Positions 33,943-35,092 of a stretch of DNA of 35,092 bases are shown piece after piece. The position numbers were made by a program, and so were the translations under genes. Source of the DNA: Bacteroides sp. (GTDB taxonomy: Bacteria > Bacteroidota > Bacteroidia > Bacteroidales > Bacteroidaceae); assembly GCA_030152865.1 (NCBI GenBank), contig JASLIW010000155.1, positions 1-35,092 on the forward strand. Reading direction: 5' to 3'. The notes under the pieces are model-generated. The model saw only the letters and a list, made by a program, of their open reading frames with translations, had not been told where the DNA came from and did not search any database. Every line of letters begins with the position of its first letter. Position 1 is the stretch's first letter.

Positions 33943-34895
33943 AATCATCAAGACTCATAAAATATATAGCTATGCTCTGCATAGCTATTATTCTTATCTG
34001 TGGTGCAGCTAGTGTGTTTATGTTACACTATGCGTTAACACCACCACATCGTGGATTTAATATAGAGGAATCATACACAGATATGTATAAGCGCTACCCT
34101 TTTTTGTTACATTGGGTAGATAGTCTCAATAAAGCGCAAGCATTAAAAGATACTGTAATTATCAATCGAGAAGGAAAACAGCTACATGCATTGTATGTTG
34201 ATGCGGCAGAACCTTCACCAAATACAGCACTGCTTATTCATGGGTATACAGATAATGCAATACGCATGCTTATGATTGGCTATCTTTATAATCATGACTT
34301 GCATTATAACATTCTACTTCCTGACCTACAATTCCACGGAGAAAGTGAGGGCGATGCCATACAAATGGGCTGGAAAGATCGCCTTGATATGGAAGAGTGG
34401 CGTGATTTAATCATCAATAAGTATGGGGAAGAAACAGCAATTGTCGTACATGGTATTTCTATGGGTGCTGCTACAACTATGATGATGTCTGGAGAGCGAC
34501 AACCACAACAACTTAAGTGCTTTATTGCAGATTGTGGATATACCAGTGTTTGGGACGAGTTTGAGCAAGAGCTTAAAGTCAGATTTGGGTTGCCTTCATT
34601 CCCTGTTATGAATCTTTGCAGCAAACTTTGTCAGCTTAAATATGGGTGGAACTTTAAAGAAGCTTCAGCTCTAAAAGCTGTGAGCGAGTGCTCGCTACCT
34701 ATGTTCTTTATCCACGGGGATGCAGATACATTTGTTCCAACATGGATGGCTTATCCTCTCTATCAGGCCAAGCCAGAACCTAAAAAGCTGTGGATAGTAC
34801 CAGGAGTAGAACATGCTGACGCTTATTTTTGTCAAAAAGAGGAGTATACTAAGCGTGTCAAAGAGTTTATCTCTCCTTATATGAACACGAACTAA
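33939..34895 (+). CDS. Membrane-anchored alpha/beta-hydrolase
   Basis: 318 residues from the ATG at 33939 (ATGA overlap with the aroE stop). A TTG seven codons upstream is in frame but adds only MGNLDRN and lies inside aroE. An N-terminal helix (about 8-33) anchors the protein. The serine hydrolase fold follows: ALLIHGYTDN near 91-100, nucleophile Ser174 in HGISMGAA, acid Asp261 or Asp263 in HGDADTFVP, and His292 in EHADAY. It resembles the BAAT/dipeptidyl-peptidase-like hydrolases common in Bacteroidetes; the substrate is unknown. It lies 3 bases before the EamA gene. Confidence 0.87.
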   Translation: MKSSRLIKYIAMLCIAIILICGAASVFMLHYALTPPHRGFNIEESYTDMYKRYPFLLHWVDSLNKAQALKDTVIINREGKQLHALYVDAAEPSPNTALLIHGYTDNAIRMLMIGYLYNHDLHYNILLPDLQFHGESEGDAIQMGWKDRLDMEEWRDLIINKYGEETAIVVHGISMGAATTMMMSGERQPQQLKCFIADCGYTSVWDEFEQELKVRFGLPSFPVMNLCSKLCQLKYGWNFKEASALKAVSECSLPMFFIHGDADTFVPTWMAYPLYQAKPEPKKLWIVPGVEHADAYFCQKEEYTKRVKEFISPYMNTN

Positions 34896-34898
34896 GCT

Positions 34899-35092
34899 AT
34901 GCATAAGTTACAAAATAAAATACTTACAGTTATTGCTTGTGTTTTATGGGGCTCAGCCTTTGTTGGTGGTAAGTTAGGCTTTAGCTATACGACTCCTATA
35001 CACTTATCAGGACTCCGGTTTACACTGGCTGGCATCCTATTGATTCCTTTACTACTCTACCAAAAGGTTAACTGGAAAGAGAATCTTAAAGA
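34899..35092 (+). CDS. EamA/DMT family transporter, 5' part only
   Basis: The window ends after 64 codons. The visible N-terminus shows the first membrane helix of the drug/metabolite transporter family with its WGSAFVGGKLGF motif (about 17-28), then SGLRFTLAGILLIPLLL (about 37-53), the usual second helix. Substrate unknown. It starts 3 bases after the hydrolase stop, continuing the packed purC run. Confidence 0.85.
   Translation, partial: MHKLQNKILTVIACVLWGSAFVGGKLGFSYTTPIHLSGLRFTLAGILLIPLLLYQKVNWKENLK

Noticed and set aside
1..35092. CRISPR array, prophage or insertion sequence
   Set aside because: No regularly spaced repeats, integrase, transposase or terminal inverted repeats were seen on reading both strands.

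Overview
The window looks like chromosomal DNA of a member of the phylum Bacteroidetes, most likely order Bacteroidales. Three lines of evidence support this: low GC content; repeated -7 promoter elements of the Bacteroidetes form TAnnTTTG upstream of genes and without Shine-Dalgarno boxes; and families and gene orders typical of that group (DUF4831, DUF1573, five-repeat DUF349, thioester-less alpha-2-macroglobulin, NhaC, rsfS-ftsH-cdsA, phoH-purC-menG-aroE). The genus cannot be fixed from the sequence alone. I see no prophage, insertion sequence, CRISPR array or rRNA.

Layout. Positions 1-480 hold the extreme 5' end of a possible leftward gene and a gene-free region with a GC-richer, foldable segment that may be a structured RNA. 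Rightward genes at 481-3965 encode a small membrane protein, an NhaC-type antiporter and a lipoprotein S41 protease. A leftward secreted esterase (3948-4784) overlaps the protease gene tail to tail. Next, rightward, come an AraC-type regulator, an NAD(P)HX repair enzyme whose epimerase half is truncated and degenerate, and a DUF4831 protein. From 8652 to 22327 everything is leftward: a YbhN-like membrane protein overlapping a PepD-type dipeptidase; a giant alpha-2-macroglobulin; then a probable operon of DUF1573 protein, MeaB GTPase, an ABC-like AAA ATPase, a DUF4435/TOPRIM protein and a MscS-family channel. From 22521 to the end the strand is rightward again: ksgA, mgtE, a DUF349 protein, then (after a leftward tRNA-Gln) rsfS-ftsH-cdsA, phoH, and a tightly packed purC-menG-aroE-hydrolase-EamA cluster that runs off the end.

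How the genes work together. Most are housekeeping functions: ribosome biogenesis and dormancy (KsgA, RsfS), membrane protein quality control (FtsH), phospholipid synthesis (CdsA), Mg2+ and Na+/H+ transport (MgtE, NhaC), menaquinone, purine and shikimate synthesis, NAD(P)HX repair and cell-envelope upkeep (A2M, S41 protease, MscS). The most unusual element is the ATPase plus DUF4435 pair at 9965-11800. It has the same two-component architecture as the PARIS anti-phage system (AriA ATPase plus AriB DUF4435/TOPRIM) but with a much smaller ATPase, and it sits inside a housekeeping operon rather than a defence island. The other observations worth follow-up are the degenerate epimerase half of the Nnr protein, a tRNA-Gln with two A-C appositions in its anticodon stem, and the possible structured RNA near the left end.
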